This document shows, one piece after another, positions 33,931 to 45,383 of a stretch of 64,000 nucleotides of DNA. The first letter of the stretch is position 1. The number at the start of each line of letters is the position of its first letter. Source of the stretch: Dermacentor variabilis (Eukaryota; Arthropoda; Arachnida; Ixodida; Ixodidae); NCBI RefSeq assembly GCF_050947875.1, contig NC_134572.1, positions 119,186,105 to 119,250,104 on the forward strand, written 5' to 3'. The position numbers and the translations under genes are program-made. The notes beneath the pieces are model-generated. The model was not told the origin of the DNA. It worked only from the letters and a program-made list of their open reading frames with translations, and searched no databases.

Positions 33931-36422
33931 TGCAAATCCTAAACTTAAAGCTAGCGCTCGAAGAACAGAATAACTTTTTTTTTATTATTATACGCAAGGG
34001 TGGCAGACGAAGGATTATACTATGTGGCCCTGTTAGGCTTAAGGTTTCATTTGCGATATTGTGCCGCCGCCTGCATGTGCAGCCCAGCCGACTGTTGGAA
34101 GAGATTGACAGCGCGCAACTTCGCCCGAGTGTGTTCGATTCCTCGCCCTATGGCGCGTGCAAATAAGGTTGAATTTACGACATTCGACCATTCGTTGGCG
34201 TTAAAGGTCGTTCGTGAGTAGGCGACAGTCGGCCTTCGTCCGGGAGTGCTCGACTGTTGAACGGCCCCGAGCTATGTCGCCTTGACTATACCGCGCTATC
34301 CGTTGGCGATGCAAACCATTTTTAGAGCGATAGAAGAATGGCTGTACCGGCTAACTTACGTTTCTGGAACACCGTTTACAGTGTGCCGTGCGTAGTGAAG
34401 AAGCTTTCGACTTATGCGAGCGCATCCAGTTTTATAATTAATCTAGTCATTACGAGCCCGCCGTTCTTCAGACTAGACGTATTGCTTGTCTGTGGAAGAC
34501 GTCGTTTGGGGTGTCTTCCGTAAATAATTATTAGAGGGCCTTTCCTGCCTTAATTACGCATGCATAGAGACTTAGGCGTGTTGGTATACATCTTTGAGGA
34601 ACGAAGACCATCACGAACACGCGAAAACTAGGACCGGAAGGCGACACGGGTCTGACGCATATAGCCGAAAACTTACCGCCCGTGCCTTGTATGATGGTTT
34701 AATTATTGTTTCTGAAATGCACCTTCTTCCGGCCCGATAGCTCTGCGTACATGTCTTGGCTGTCCGGTTAGCTGTTACGACGAGACCCTGTGCCGAGGCC
34801 TTCGGTGATGCTGCGGCAGCCATCAAATAGTGCTTCCGTAGTGGGTTTCTGTAAGTTCGTCACGTCGGCCGAAGGCATCGAGCATAATACGATGCCGTAT
34901 CTTGCTGAACACGAGCTTAAAAGCAGCTTCTTATAAAAAGCACGTGCAGATCGCTCGGTAAGCTGTCTTCTGAGTGAAGCTTCTGTCTCTTGCAAGCCTA
35001 GATATTCGTTGATTCAGCCTGCAGGAACACTGCGCGTGGTTAGTGCCCCACACATAACCCACGTGTTCGCACGCGCGTTCCGATATCCGATGCTCACGTT
35101 TCAGGCTTGGACCATCGTGGGTGGTTTTGCGCTCGAAGTAGGGGATTGGGTGTTCTCTTGCGTTTGGCATATTGGCTTGGCTTTTATTCTTTTCTCATTT
35201 GCGAACCGCAGCTATAGCTTGCCAGTCCTCCAGGATTTGTTGTGGGCGCGTACTATAGGGCGTTTGGATATATAGATCGGTGCGCACGCAATTACCCTGG
35301 GCAGAAGCTTGTCAGCCCTTTGACGCCACAGATAGCTGCAACGGCTGATCGTCGTTAAATAGTTAATTACAGAAGCAAATATTCGTTTTATTTGAAAGCG
35401 AAAGACAACCTAACCTGGCGGCTTTCGGCGGCCGCCATCTTCCGGCAAAGAAAGAGAGAGGAGATCACAAACGGAAATGCGTAGAACGACCGCGAAATTA
35501 GCGACGCCACACCATGACCTCATATCGCTGCCGCGGTTTAGTGGAGTTCCGCAGCAAGTTTTTTGAAAGAAGCACCGGTCTAATCGAATTGGATACTTTT
35601 GGGGGACACTGCTGAACAGAGATTTCGAGATGCAGGCTGTAAGGGGGGGCAAATGACTTTCTAGACCACCATATGCTCCTGATCCAAACAGTTGCTCGCG
35701 TGGCAGCCCAGAAAAAGGTGCTCAATTGAAAAATGCCTCACGACGCCCCCTTAGAGGTTGCACACTAGTGGTCCGTGACGTAGTAAATTCCAGCAGTGTC
35801 CGCTCTGGGCTGGTTAGGCGTTTACGAATTAGTGGTAATTGCACTCGAGAGTTCAACCCGAAAACGGCCGAAGTGAGCAAAAATCGTGCAGAATTTCGCG
35901 ACTCGGCGCAAATTTCAAAAAAAAAAAAAGGTAAATAGAACTTCGCACCGCTAAACGGTGCGACACTGGGCTAGTTAGTTGACTTGCATGAATTGCTTAT
36001 ATGTGGTGGAAAAAGCGCGAGAAACGGGCGACTGATCTTGTCGTGCATGTCTTGGCCCTCGTTCCTCGCGCCGTTTCCATCTACAAGGTTCTCCGCTGTA
36101 CGATATGCAGTCTGTTTGTGTCAAAGGTGTGCGCGCATACCATTTAGAGTTATACTCTAACCACTCTACACTGCTGATCTGACGTCTCGCTTTGTATATT
36201 GGTCGCAGCTAAAACCTCACCGTTTTCAGTATGCCGTCTGTATATAGCTGCCGTCCGCTGCCAGCGCCTGGCGTCGTGGTCGCTGTGTATAAGGTTATAC
36301 ACTCCAGCGCTCGCAGACGTATGCCTGCAGAAGGCCGGCTTTCGCTATAGCCGCGGGCGCGAGCCTCCAGCCATGCGTGTCCGCGTACACACGACCCCGT
36401 AACATGCGTGAACATCGCGCGT

Positions 36423-36427
<5 letters not shown>

Positions 36428-36475
<48 letters not shown>
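36428..36475. repeat. (CTG)16 trinucleotide repeat
   Basis: Sixteen uninterrupted CTG units. It would encode poly-Leu, poly-Cys or poly-Ala according to frame; there is no sign that it is translated. Confidence 0.95.
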
Positions 36476-36478
<3 letters not shown>

Positions 36479-36695
36479 TTCCTGCAGCGGCAGCACCTCG
36501 CCGCTTCTGCGTCCAAGCGGGCTCGCTTCTTGGGCCGGCCATGCTTGCGTGCTCTCGCGTGTTTATTTCGTCTCTCCAGCTCGGCGATGCACCAGCGGCG
36601 CAGTATGAAAAGGAAAGCCAAATAAAGAGTAAATGGGGGCTAGACGTACGTTGTTGCGTGCAGCACCACTGCAGCGTGTGGAAGAATCGTGTGAA

Positions 36696-36736
36696 CCTGC
36701 CTACTCCGGGCACTGAGGGTGCCCGGAGTAGGCGGG
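36696..36736. other. Strong GC-rich hairpin
   Basis: GCCTACTCCGGGCAC (36,699-36,713) pairs perfectly with GTGCCCGGAGTAGGC (36,719-36,733) around a TGAGG loop, and three more outer pairs (one G-T) extend it to 18 bp. Confidence 0.85.
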
Positions 36737-37977
36737 TGAGGCAAGATGCAAATGCACTCAGTGTGTGTGTGCAGTGTCCATATAACTCCACCACTCACTG
36801 TTCGGCTGGCTGACATTGGAATCTGCGCGTTTATACCCGTCTCGGGGTGTAAGTATACCTTTCGTCGGTCTTCCAGTCGGATTCGGAAAATGAACATGCT
36901 AGTGCAGTTTGCATCGAGACGCTGCAGTTTTATTTTGGATCGCAGACCTTGGGTGTGGCGTATTCGCTGGCGCAGCTTGCTGCGGTATATATTATAGTCG
37001 CGTAGAAGTCTGGGCAGAATGCGCAGTACATGTGTTGCGAAGTCAACTGTACGGTTGTCACGTCAGCTCGGTACACAGCCGTTGCCCGGTCGAGACGCGG
37101 GCACAAAGCTGCGCAGGCGCCGTTTTAGACTGGTAGCGAATGTGTAAAGTGCTGTTGCGTCTCAAACCCAGTGCTAATGATGTCTTCGTAACCATCCGCA
37201 TTCGCGTTAGCTTACTGTGGAATTCTTCCACGGTGACATTACTGTGTGTCCCGCAACTTCATCTGATGATGCGCTTGGCTGAGGTAGTCCCGACGTGCGT
37301 GTCGTGCGTCAAGCCTTAGCCGCCCAGTTCAGTACAATGCAGTTCAGTACAAAGTGTACAACACTTCCTGGTTACGCCGCAGTGCGTCTGTCTGTGTCCA
37401 CCTTTTATTTTTAATTGTTGGATCGTTGCATGTGAGCCTTTGTAAACACGACCGTTTAGGAGGTGACAGTCAGGTCGCATCTGCGACGACGGGCCCGTGT
37501 CTTCTAGCCGCGCACGGCTGTGCGGGCGATGAACCTGCTGCGCGCCCCAAGCTGCACACAACTTCTCTACGGGAGCGTGGGCGTCCGAATGTTTTGGCCC
37601 CTTCGAGGAAAAGGGACGCGCGGAAAAGGGCCGGCATTGTGCACGCTGCGTGGATGCTGCGGAACTGATGAGGACGGCGCGCGCTGTTGGCGTGCGTGTC
37701 CGAGGACGCCGAGTTCGTGCCTCCCGTGACCGTCACCAGGAGGTGGGGGGCGCCAGCGTGACCGCTCGGACGCGCAACCGCGTTTGCATGCGAGACCCCG
37801 ATGCTGGTAAGACTGCGGCGGCGGCGGTCACCTGCTTCGTGGGACGTGGGTCGAGTCGAGTTCGCAGGCCGCCTTATAATCCTGCGACGTGCGACCGACC
37901 GTCCGACCTCGGTTGTTGGTGTTCCCGGCGTGGGAGAATATAGAGATGCGGGAGCATTGTTGTCGCAGAGGTTGGCA

Positions 37978-37978
<1 letters not shown>

Positions 37979-38012
<34 letters not shown>
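37979..38012. repeat. (TA)n microsatellite
   Basis: About 16 TA units followed by CACACACG. Confidence 0.9.
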
Positions 38013-38020
<8 letters not shown>

Positions 38021-38359
38021 TACGCGGAGATGATGGCCGTGCGTAGTTGGCTCGTGACCGATATTGACGGCCGTCAGTGTGCGAGTGCTGGCGCATTGCC
38101 GCTCGTCTGTTACGCGTCGTTGCAGCCATATTGTCGTAGTAGCGCGCAGTGGCTCAGAAGCGTGGTTCCTGCTGTCTGCGCCCTCGCCTGAAGTCCGTCT
38201 CGTCGGACTTTGAGCGTGCACCTTGAGTTGTGTGCCTTTTTTTCTACCGTATTGCGCGCATTTACCACGTTGACTTTGTGTACTTCCGCGGGAACTGCGT
38301 GTGGTCGGCTTCAGACGCACTGGTGGCTCAAAGCGTCTGAGCAGCTTGGCCGGCTTTAG

Positions 38360-38678
38360 TTAAAAGTCCCTTAAACTTCGTAAAGTAGCGACACTCTCCT
38401 CCTCCGCCTTCACTTCTCCTCGTTTCTCCTCTCTTTCACGCTCCCTCCTCGACCGTGGCGCCGCCTACGCTGCTCGAGCGTAGCAACGGCACCAACATGC
38501 GCTCCTCGCCACTCCGTAGACGCTTCTCGAGCAAAAGTGGCGCTGATGCACGGCGCGTGCGCCCACGTGATGCTATTAGGCCAATAGCGACGCGGCGTCG
38601 GCCTAGGCCAGAGCGCGCGAGGAGGAGGCGGCATTCTTCAAAGCGTGGCAGTACTTTACGAAGTTTAAGGGGCTTTAG
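38360..38678. mobile_element. Candidate 319-bp TIR element
   Basis: The left end CCCTTAAACTTCGTAAAGTA (from about 38,368) returns inverted at the right (TACTTTACGAAGTTTAAGGG, ending 38,671). CTTTAG occurs directly outside both ends (38,354-38,359 and 38,679-38,684) and may be the target duplication. The inside is GC-rich and has no transposase. Confidence 0.6.
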
Positions 38679-38789
38679 CTTTAGTGCAGTAGGAGCGCCC
38701 TCTACCGTACCGACCTATACTAGGCTGTGAGTTTGACCGAGCGCTTGCTTGGCCAGAGTCGGGCTTCAGTGTGCACGGCTGCTATCATT

Positions 38790-40015
38790 GTACTGTAGCA
38801 GTACGCTTTATTTCCACAAAACAAAAACAACAAAAAACAGTATTGCGGAGGGAAGGCGGGGGGGAATAGATCTGCTTGTGGCAGCTTGACCAGCCCCAAA
38901 TAGCCGTAAAACAACAGCAAAAAGAAGTGCAGCGCATCGGAAATAGCTTTTTCTAATTACTTGCAGTTCAAGAACTATAACATACCGCACATAAACATCA
39001 CGGATGAGAAAGAAACGAAGACCCATAAAGAAAATGGGGAAGAATAATAAAGCATAACATCTCAGTGCACTTCCTAACCTTAAATAATAGCATTCAACTC
39101 ACATACAGGAGAACAAAAGCAAGAATATGAGGAGAAGAACAAGACGCAATATCAATTTCATTAACAATGAGATCATTTAGTGACCGCGGTAGCCTGTAGA
39201 GCGCGACGTTTGCGATTCGTAGTTAGTTTTTGGTACATGTCAATACTCTGTCTTTCTAGTATTGTAGGAAGCTTCATGTGTCTTCAAGTTAGCCATGTAA
39301 TTAATGTAGTGTAAACCTTTCTTTTTGCCCATTTTTGTACGCAAGTACTAAACGATACTTTAAAGGGGTCTCTACTGTATTTGTCCTAAGTTCAGGAAAT
39401 AAAGATGCTGAAGGCAAATCATATGATTTGTTACAAATAGCGCGAAGAGCCTCCTTTTGCAGAATTACAATCTGTTGATATTAGTTTCAGAAGTAGTATC
39501 CGAGACAAGACAAATTGAATGGCTCATAAACATGTAATTTTGTATTAAGCATTTAATATAACGAGTATGAGGTAGCTTACGGAATAAAGGATTCCAGTCA
39601 TTTGTGAGAGCGTACTTACGATCGAGAAAATATATGTCGTTATATGCTAGGTCATAGTGCGATAAAAAAAATACACCTAACGATTTTACCGAATTTACAA
39701 GTTCAATTCTAGCGTTGTTCATTATTAAACCTTCCTGTAAGGTAATTTTCATGTTCTTAGTGCGAAATAACATGGCGATTTAGTCTTCTCCGAATTGATT
39801 GTCGAACCGTTGTCAAGTGACCGTGTGTGCAGTTTATTCAAAGCTGCATTAACTCTTGCAATCAGTTCGGTAGAGCGGTTAGATGAAAAAAAGAATAACG
39901 TGGTGTCAGCGGCGTACATAGATTACATAGCGCTCATCAACATCAATGTTTACTAGATCGTTAACACAAATCTTAAAGAGAAGAAAGGTGCTGGGCCCAA
40001 CAAGGTGCTCCGCTC
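38790..40015 (-). mobile_element. Truncated LINE (RT fragment plus 3' UTR)
   Basis: From 40,010 downward the minus strand reads LGPSTFLLFKICVNDLVNID, then ERYVIYV, a decayed form of the RT 'LGPLLF..F.ND....YADD' region, then past a gap NMKITLQEGLIMNNARIELV and SVKSLGVFF (39,465-39,773), the 'K-LGV' box. Sequence from about 39,460 to 38,790 is probably 3' UTR. Stops and frameshifts abound and the 5' part is missing. It differs from the LINE at 24-28 kb. Confidence 0.65.
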
Positions 40016-40019
40016 ACTG

Positions 40020-41760
40020 CGAAGTACCGCATCCTTATCCTGGACTCACTCCACCCAACCCCGTCCCCCCATTTCGTTGCCATTGTGAACGTGCGCCACG
40101 ATATTTGCGATCTATGAGAATAATGGTGAGGGCTTAGCGGCGTTCCTCTGTGCCTGGACTTCACTCGCCCACCTCGTGATCGTGACCCCGATGTAGCCCG
40201 TCTGGAACGAGTTCTATAGCAGATCGTGCGCACACCGTTACCTCTGACACTTTCGGCTGCAATTGTGCGCTAACAGTAGGTACACATAGCGCATGTTGGA
40301 ATGCTGCTTGGCGAGGGTGATAACTGTAACTGTATGTAGTGCGACTACGCGCGCTATGCTAAAGGTTTATAATTTACCGAGGTGGTAGCTCGGATACGAC
40401 ATTAGTGGTGAATTGTGTGTGAGTGAGAGAGAAAGATAGAGAGAGAGAGGAACGGCTTAGCAAATGAGCATTCAACGACCGTGAAGAAAGTGCCGGGTTT
40501 ACGCTTCGCTGTAGTTGTGCTGTAATCTGAAAGACGGGGGCTATACAATGGAATGCGTGACAGGCCACAGCGGACTGCCTTCGCGTGTCATTGGCCTTGC
40601 TTGCGCGCCTTCTTTCCCATAGACGTTTCGAGAACGCCGTCTCCAGGAGGAAAACGAAAATTGCAGGATCGTTCAGTCACTTTGAAGAAGTTATCGTTAA
40701 TAAACAGACCTGTACTATGTCCGACGAAGGCAGTGTGATTACAAACTACGCAATATATACGTGAAAGATCGGCAATCCCGCGAGTTCTGAAAACTTGTGA
40801 TCAATGATATATGCATGCTAATGAAGGAAGGGGCCCTTATCGCGCTTACGCGCGATGTTTTTCGTTGCACCAATGAAAGGAAGAAGATACCATAGTAACT
40901 TGCTGTAATCCGTTGCTCTTCTATGGAATTCTGTATCGAATGATGTGAAATTTGTGCACAAGCTTTCCCAAACTTGGGGCGGATTTCGCCATATATCACT
41001 TTATAACGTTCGCCACACGTCCGATAATATATTGCCGCATGCATGGCTGTCATTGGAATTATTGTACCGTTCGCTAGCCGTCGCCGGCCACGCGCATGTT
41101 TTCAAACAGGCTATCGAACTTATTTTTGTTCGGTTTTCTAAAGTGTACCTACAAATCTGAAAAAAATAAGGATTGAAAAATAGATAGAAAGTAGGACAGC
41201 TGATTTAGCTGCGCGACTGCTTTGCCTAATACCCTATGCAGTATAGAACAAACCTGTTTTCTTTTTTAATATACAGCGACTGTATGTATATGTTCCTTCG
41301 GGGGGGGGGGGAGCGGCAGGGGAAATGAAAATTTCACTTGTTTTGTTCAAGTACACGCAGTCTGTCGCAAGTCCAGGCAAACAGCTATAGCGCAGCGCGC
41401 ACTGTATTCGAAAGCGGCGAGCACACACACACCTGCGCAGCTCAGCTGGACGTCTAGCCGGTAAATTGGACAAGCGACGCTAAGCGAAGCCAACGCCAAG
41501 AAGGAGGAGGCAGTGTAATCGCCGCGCGCCGAGGACATTTCGATTGTCGACGTCGGGAGCTGCGCGCGATCTCGAATTCAGTTCCGGGTTGGACTCGAAG
41601 CGAACGAAGCGGCGTGGAACACAGCGTGTCCGTTGTGGCGCCACGACGTACGACGGCGCCGCTCCCGCGTCGTCGTCGTCGTTGTTTTTGTGTTTGCTCG
41701 TTTCGGAAGACGGGCTTGCACGAGACGAGGAAGCTTTTGTGAACATACGAAACAAGCCGG

Positions 41761-41802
<42 letters not shown>

Positions 41803-42590
41803 AGCGTTCGTCCGATGATATCGGCGAGCCGCGCTGATAAATGCAGATCTCCGCGGGCAGCCAGCCGTCTGTGTGAACTGTGATCGTGGGTCTCGGCTGT
41901 GTATTTCGGGCACATGCAGTGTATATATCTATAGGGTATACCTTGTTGGCTGGCACGTGATGCGTGTGAGAAGGACGCGGTATCGGAAGGAAGCGCGATG
42001 ACGTTCGAATGGAATGACTGCTTCGTAGTTTCGTGCTGTCCTACAGGAAGTTTACGGGCCGCGGGTGTAAAAATAAAAAAATAAAATAAATAAAATAAAA
42101 CATGGCGGTGTGTGCCTCGCTTTGAGACCTGACACCAGGGCCCCAACGAACTTGAGAGCATGCGCCTACACCCTGAGGATATTATGGATGTAAGAAAATG
42201 TACATCTTGGCTGTCCGGACGGTCTGTGAGGTTACGCGCCTGACAATACCAAATCTTGCACGGGATAATTTAAAGCGCTCGGTCGTGTTTGACTGGCTGA
42301 CCTCATTGCTTAACAGAATGTAGTTGGCCGGAGGTGGTAGCGTATACACGCATAATTTCGATAGTGAGAGAGCTGCTCCCATAGACCGTGCGTATAGCGT
42401 GTTTGCTCTTTAGACCGGTGTCCAGTTCCTGCGTCTCTCTGCTATGTATATTAACTGCAATCCGCTTGCCACTGCTGTGGAGATTTCAAGGAACCTTCGT
42501 GTAAGCAAAAATCTCCATCCACCCGACTGTTGCGAACTGCCGCAAAGGTTCGTGTTTCGGTGTCATCTGATAACGAAACCCGAAGTTAAA
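40020..42590. other. Unassigned 2.6-kb stretch
   Basis: Contains a (CT)n array at 41,765-41,801 and a G-run near 41,300. A 235-codon minus-strand frame (41,454-42,161) crosses the CT array, giving poly-Arg-Glu, and has no domain. No gene is called. Confidence 0.45.
41765..41801. repeat. (CT)n microsatellite
   Basis: About 18 CT units. Confidence 0.9.
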
Positions 42591-42592
42591 AA

Positions 42593-42678
42593 GAAAATTC
42601 GTCCTGCTTCAGGGGTCGAACCTGGGACCGCTGCCTCGGAACCACGCCGTTCGATGCTGCTGGATAGGACGAATTTTC
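42593..42678 (-). repeat. tRNA-related repeat closed by a 12-bp inverted repeat
   Basis: GAAAATTCGTCC (42,593-42,604) and GGACGAATTTTC (42,667-42,678) are perfect inverted repeats. On the minus strand the enclosed sequence has a B box GGTTCGACCCC (42,612-42,622) within a small stem-loop CAGG/CCTG. From TTCGTCC to GGACGAA is 76 nt, the length of a tRNA, but five extra bases separate the T-arm from the acceptor-like strand and the D-arm is poor. A tRNA-derived SINE remnant is more likely than a working tRNA. Confidence 0.45.
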
Positions 42679-42689
42679 TTCAACTCTGA

Positions 42690-44745
42690 GGTTCCATCGC
42701 TTTTAGAGGACAAGTTATAGAGCATTCGCAGCAGTCTACTACTGTCAGGTGGATGGCTTATTTTTTCGTTTTTTTTTTTTTATTGGACCTATATATTCAA
42801 TCTTGCAGTTTTCCGCACGAATTATTTAAGTAAGGAACACTCTGCACACCCCCTCTTTCTGTATGGGGACAATATTCGGTCGGTCACCACCAGGAAGCAA
42901 CGTTACCTGGCTTCCTCCCTCGTTTCCAATGGGAACAAAAGCAGTTGCCATACCATGCATACCCGCCCTTCGCAGTCGGTGACGAGGATACGTAGTCTTC
43001 TCTTGTAGTTTAACGTGCGTGCTGTCCGAGTTGCCCCGAACAGTTGGGAGAGGGAGAAAGGGTGCAAGCCGGAGGGAGGCGTCTCTGCGGGGCGTCCAGA
43101 AATTGAGTTCCACAGTGCGGCGGGTTTTAGGCGGGGTGGCCGTAATCGTAAAGACGGGCACGCAGCGGGGCGCGTGGGGGCCGAGAGAGAGAGGGAGCAA
43201 TGAACCCGGACCGGCGCCGCGGCTGCCATACGTCACCCTGGGGAACGTCAGAGCGGCGTCGCGCCTCCCCTTCCCCGACGCGTTCTTTAATGGGGTTGGG
43301 CTGGGCGTCCCAGGGCATGCAGCAGCACTGCAGGGTTTCGGGGTGGTCCAGCCTCTGCGTGGAACGCCGATAATCGAAGTACGCTGACGTGTGCGCATAC
43401 ATTGTCAAGCCGTTAAAAAGAAGAAAGAAAAAAATAGAGTAAAATAAAGGTAAAGTGGGAAAGGAGTTCGTGGGGCGCTGCCTGCGCCAAAGTGGGCTTG
43501 TGCAGTTGCTGTTTCGACTGCCGTGCACCTGCTCTTGTCTCCTTGCGCTTTTACATTTCGCATTTCTCCAACTCTCACTGTCTTATTCTGTCGTCCGTTC
43601 AACGCTGTTTTCACCTGACGAGCACTATGTAGCGTCTGCTCTTCCCCTTAACCACGCGTATTTCATAAACTTCTCGCAGTATATAGTTTCTGCGGTTTCG
43701 TTATTGTTCACTGCCGATCACGCTTCGCCCTTTCGTTGTATTCTACTGCATGGTAAATATACCTTTATTGAGTATGACGCCAAGGCGCCTTTCTGTCGCC
43801 GTGGGTTACGCTTGGGGACTGGAAAATGTCTTCAGGTTGCGATCCTGCCAGTAATCTGGCTTATCGCCGGACGGCACGGCCTGTTTTGTTTCGACCGTGC
43901 TGGAACCTTGTCTGGAACCTTGAGGCGGCCGTCTCTTGTAAGGCGTTAAGAGAGGTCAGCCGAGATGCAGACGTCGTCGCGGCGGCGAGCAGCAATCCGG
44001 GCGCGCCTTGTCGCGCCCTTCTGGCGAAGGCTTATTTTGCCCGTGCTGCTAACAACAACAATCTCGCGACAGCGCCGGGGGAATGTAGACCATATGGCCC
44101 ACCCTCTAACCTTATGCGCGCCAACGCTTGTTTTACTTTGCGGGGCTCATGATGCATCACTTGCGCTTCGGGCGTGCGGAGGGATCTTGGAGCAACACAA
44201 TTACTCTTATCACGAGCATTGACCCCAGTAAAGATTTTAATTAGGATTCCTTGGCCATCGTTCGTTTTTCAGCGGTGTTGATAACTGCGAGTGGCTCTTT
44301 CATTCCTTGCGCTGAGTCGCTGTTTATGCACCACACCATCTCGTTAACTCCATAACGTGCAGCGAGAGCTGTGGGTAACGTCAGCCAACCAGAAATTAGA
44401 ACTTGAAGAGCTGCTCGATTGTTAGCCTCTATCGCTTTCTGCCGCATGACGCTGTCTGTATGGAAGCTCCATGAGGATTAGTAGAGAGAGCCTTCCCCCG
44501 CTTCTCTGGAACACGCAGGCGACTCGCCTGTTTACGTTTGACTCAAAGCCGCGCTGAATATAGTGAACTTAAAATGCAGCGTTTGATGGCGACGCTGTCA
44601 CGCCTTGGACGTCACAAAAAGCTGCAAAACTCGAACATGGTGTCGCCACCCGTCTCGTTTTTCCGGTGCATCATTCTATCGCTCGCACTTGGTCATAGTG
44701 ATCTGCTGTTCCAAAAGTTGGATCAATAATCTAGCTTAACAATTT
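42690..44745. other. Unassigned 2-kb stretch
   Basis: GC-rich at 42.9-43.4 kb, where a 190-codon minus-strand frame (42,826-43,398) occurs without domains. No gene is called. Confidence 0.45.
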
Positions 44746-44749
44746 AATT

Positions 44750-45340
44750 TTCCTGTTGGGTCGTTGGGCTTGCCTGCGTGCGCGTCCTGCGGGCCTGGGG
44801 TCACTGGACGTGCGGGCCGGGCGGCTCGGGTTGTAGCCGTTCGGTTGAGATTGCTCGCTCTGCGGACCGGACGCTGTTTCATGTAGCGTGCGGCTCGCTA
44901 TCGCTTTGTTCCGCCTTGTGCGTGTGCTCCGGCACGGTAGGATATGGTAGGCGTGTTTCCCGCTGTTGTGTCGGGTGAAACAAAGAAGTAGAAGCGGAGA
45001 TAAGAGGCTCTGGGTGGCGTTTTGTTGAGCAGGGTGAGTGGCGGACGAGGCGCGCGCATCGAGGCACACTACTGGCCAGTTACACGATGCCCACGTCTTG
45101 TTCGGTTTTTGTTTGCCGCCGGCTCAGTGCGTTTGGTTGGCCGTCTGCTCGTCTTGCGGCCGACCAATAGTGACGTGGCGTGTGACGTGGTCTGATGGCC
45201 TGATCCTTTCGAGCAGCGTCGGATCCATGGTCGGAAATGAGCCGGCGATCCAATGGCCGTGACTGCCGCAATGGCCAAATCGGGTTTCGAGCGCGGATTA
45301 GGCGCGGTGGGGATCTGCCTCGGCAATCCCCTTTTCCTTG
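44750..45340 (+). promoter_or_regulatory. Putative promoter and 5' UTR of the right-hand gene
   Basis: A CpG-dense block lying immediately before CpG content falls for the rest of the window. It has a CCAAT box (45,163-45,167) and nearby TGACGTGG and TGTGACGTGG elements; no clear TATA box. Small upstream open frames occur, for example the ATGG at 45,227. The CpG drop after this block fits a transcription start here with a germ-line-methylated gene body downstream; the exact start is unknown. Confidence 0.4.
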
Positions 45341-45383
45341 ATGCATCCTTGCGCGGCCACCGTGCGAATGCTGATCACGGCCG
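45341..45383 (+). CDS. Proposed exon 1 (start codon)
   Basis: ATG at 45,341 follows an in-frame TAG at 45,299 and gives MHPCAATVRMLITAG before a strong donor, GGCCG|GTGAGG, at 45,383/45,384. The exon ends one base into a codon, which is what the exon at 47,700 (or 47,721) needs. A second in-frame ATG is at 45,368. The ATG context is weak (T at -3). A 33-bp tandem duplication repeats the donor at 45,416/45,417; use of that copy would add an in-frame TAG. The exon is inferred from splice signal, phase and its place at the CpG boundary; translation could instead begin at 47,723. Confidence 0.4.

Noticed and set aside
36377..36625. Poly-Leu frame resembling a signal peptide
   Set aside because: Created by the (CTG)16 repeat; other frames give poly-Cys and poly-Ala equally well.
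41454..42161. 235-codon minus-strand frame
   Set aside because: It crosses a CT microsatellite, giving poly-Arg-Glu, and has no recognisable domain.
42826..43398. 190-codon minus-strand frame
   Set aside because: GC-rich region, no domain, overlapped by plus-strand frames of similar length.
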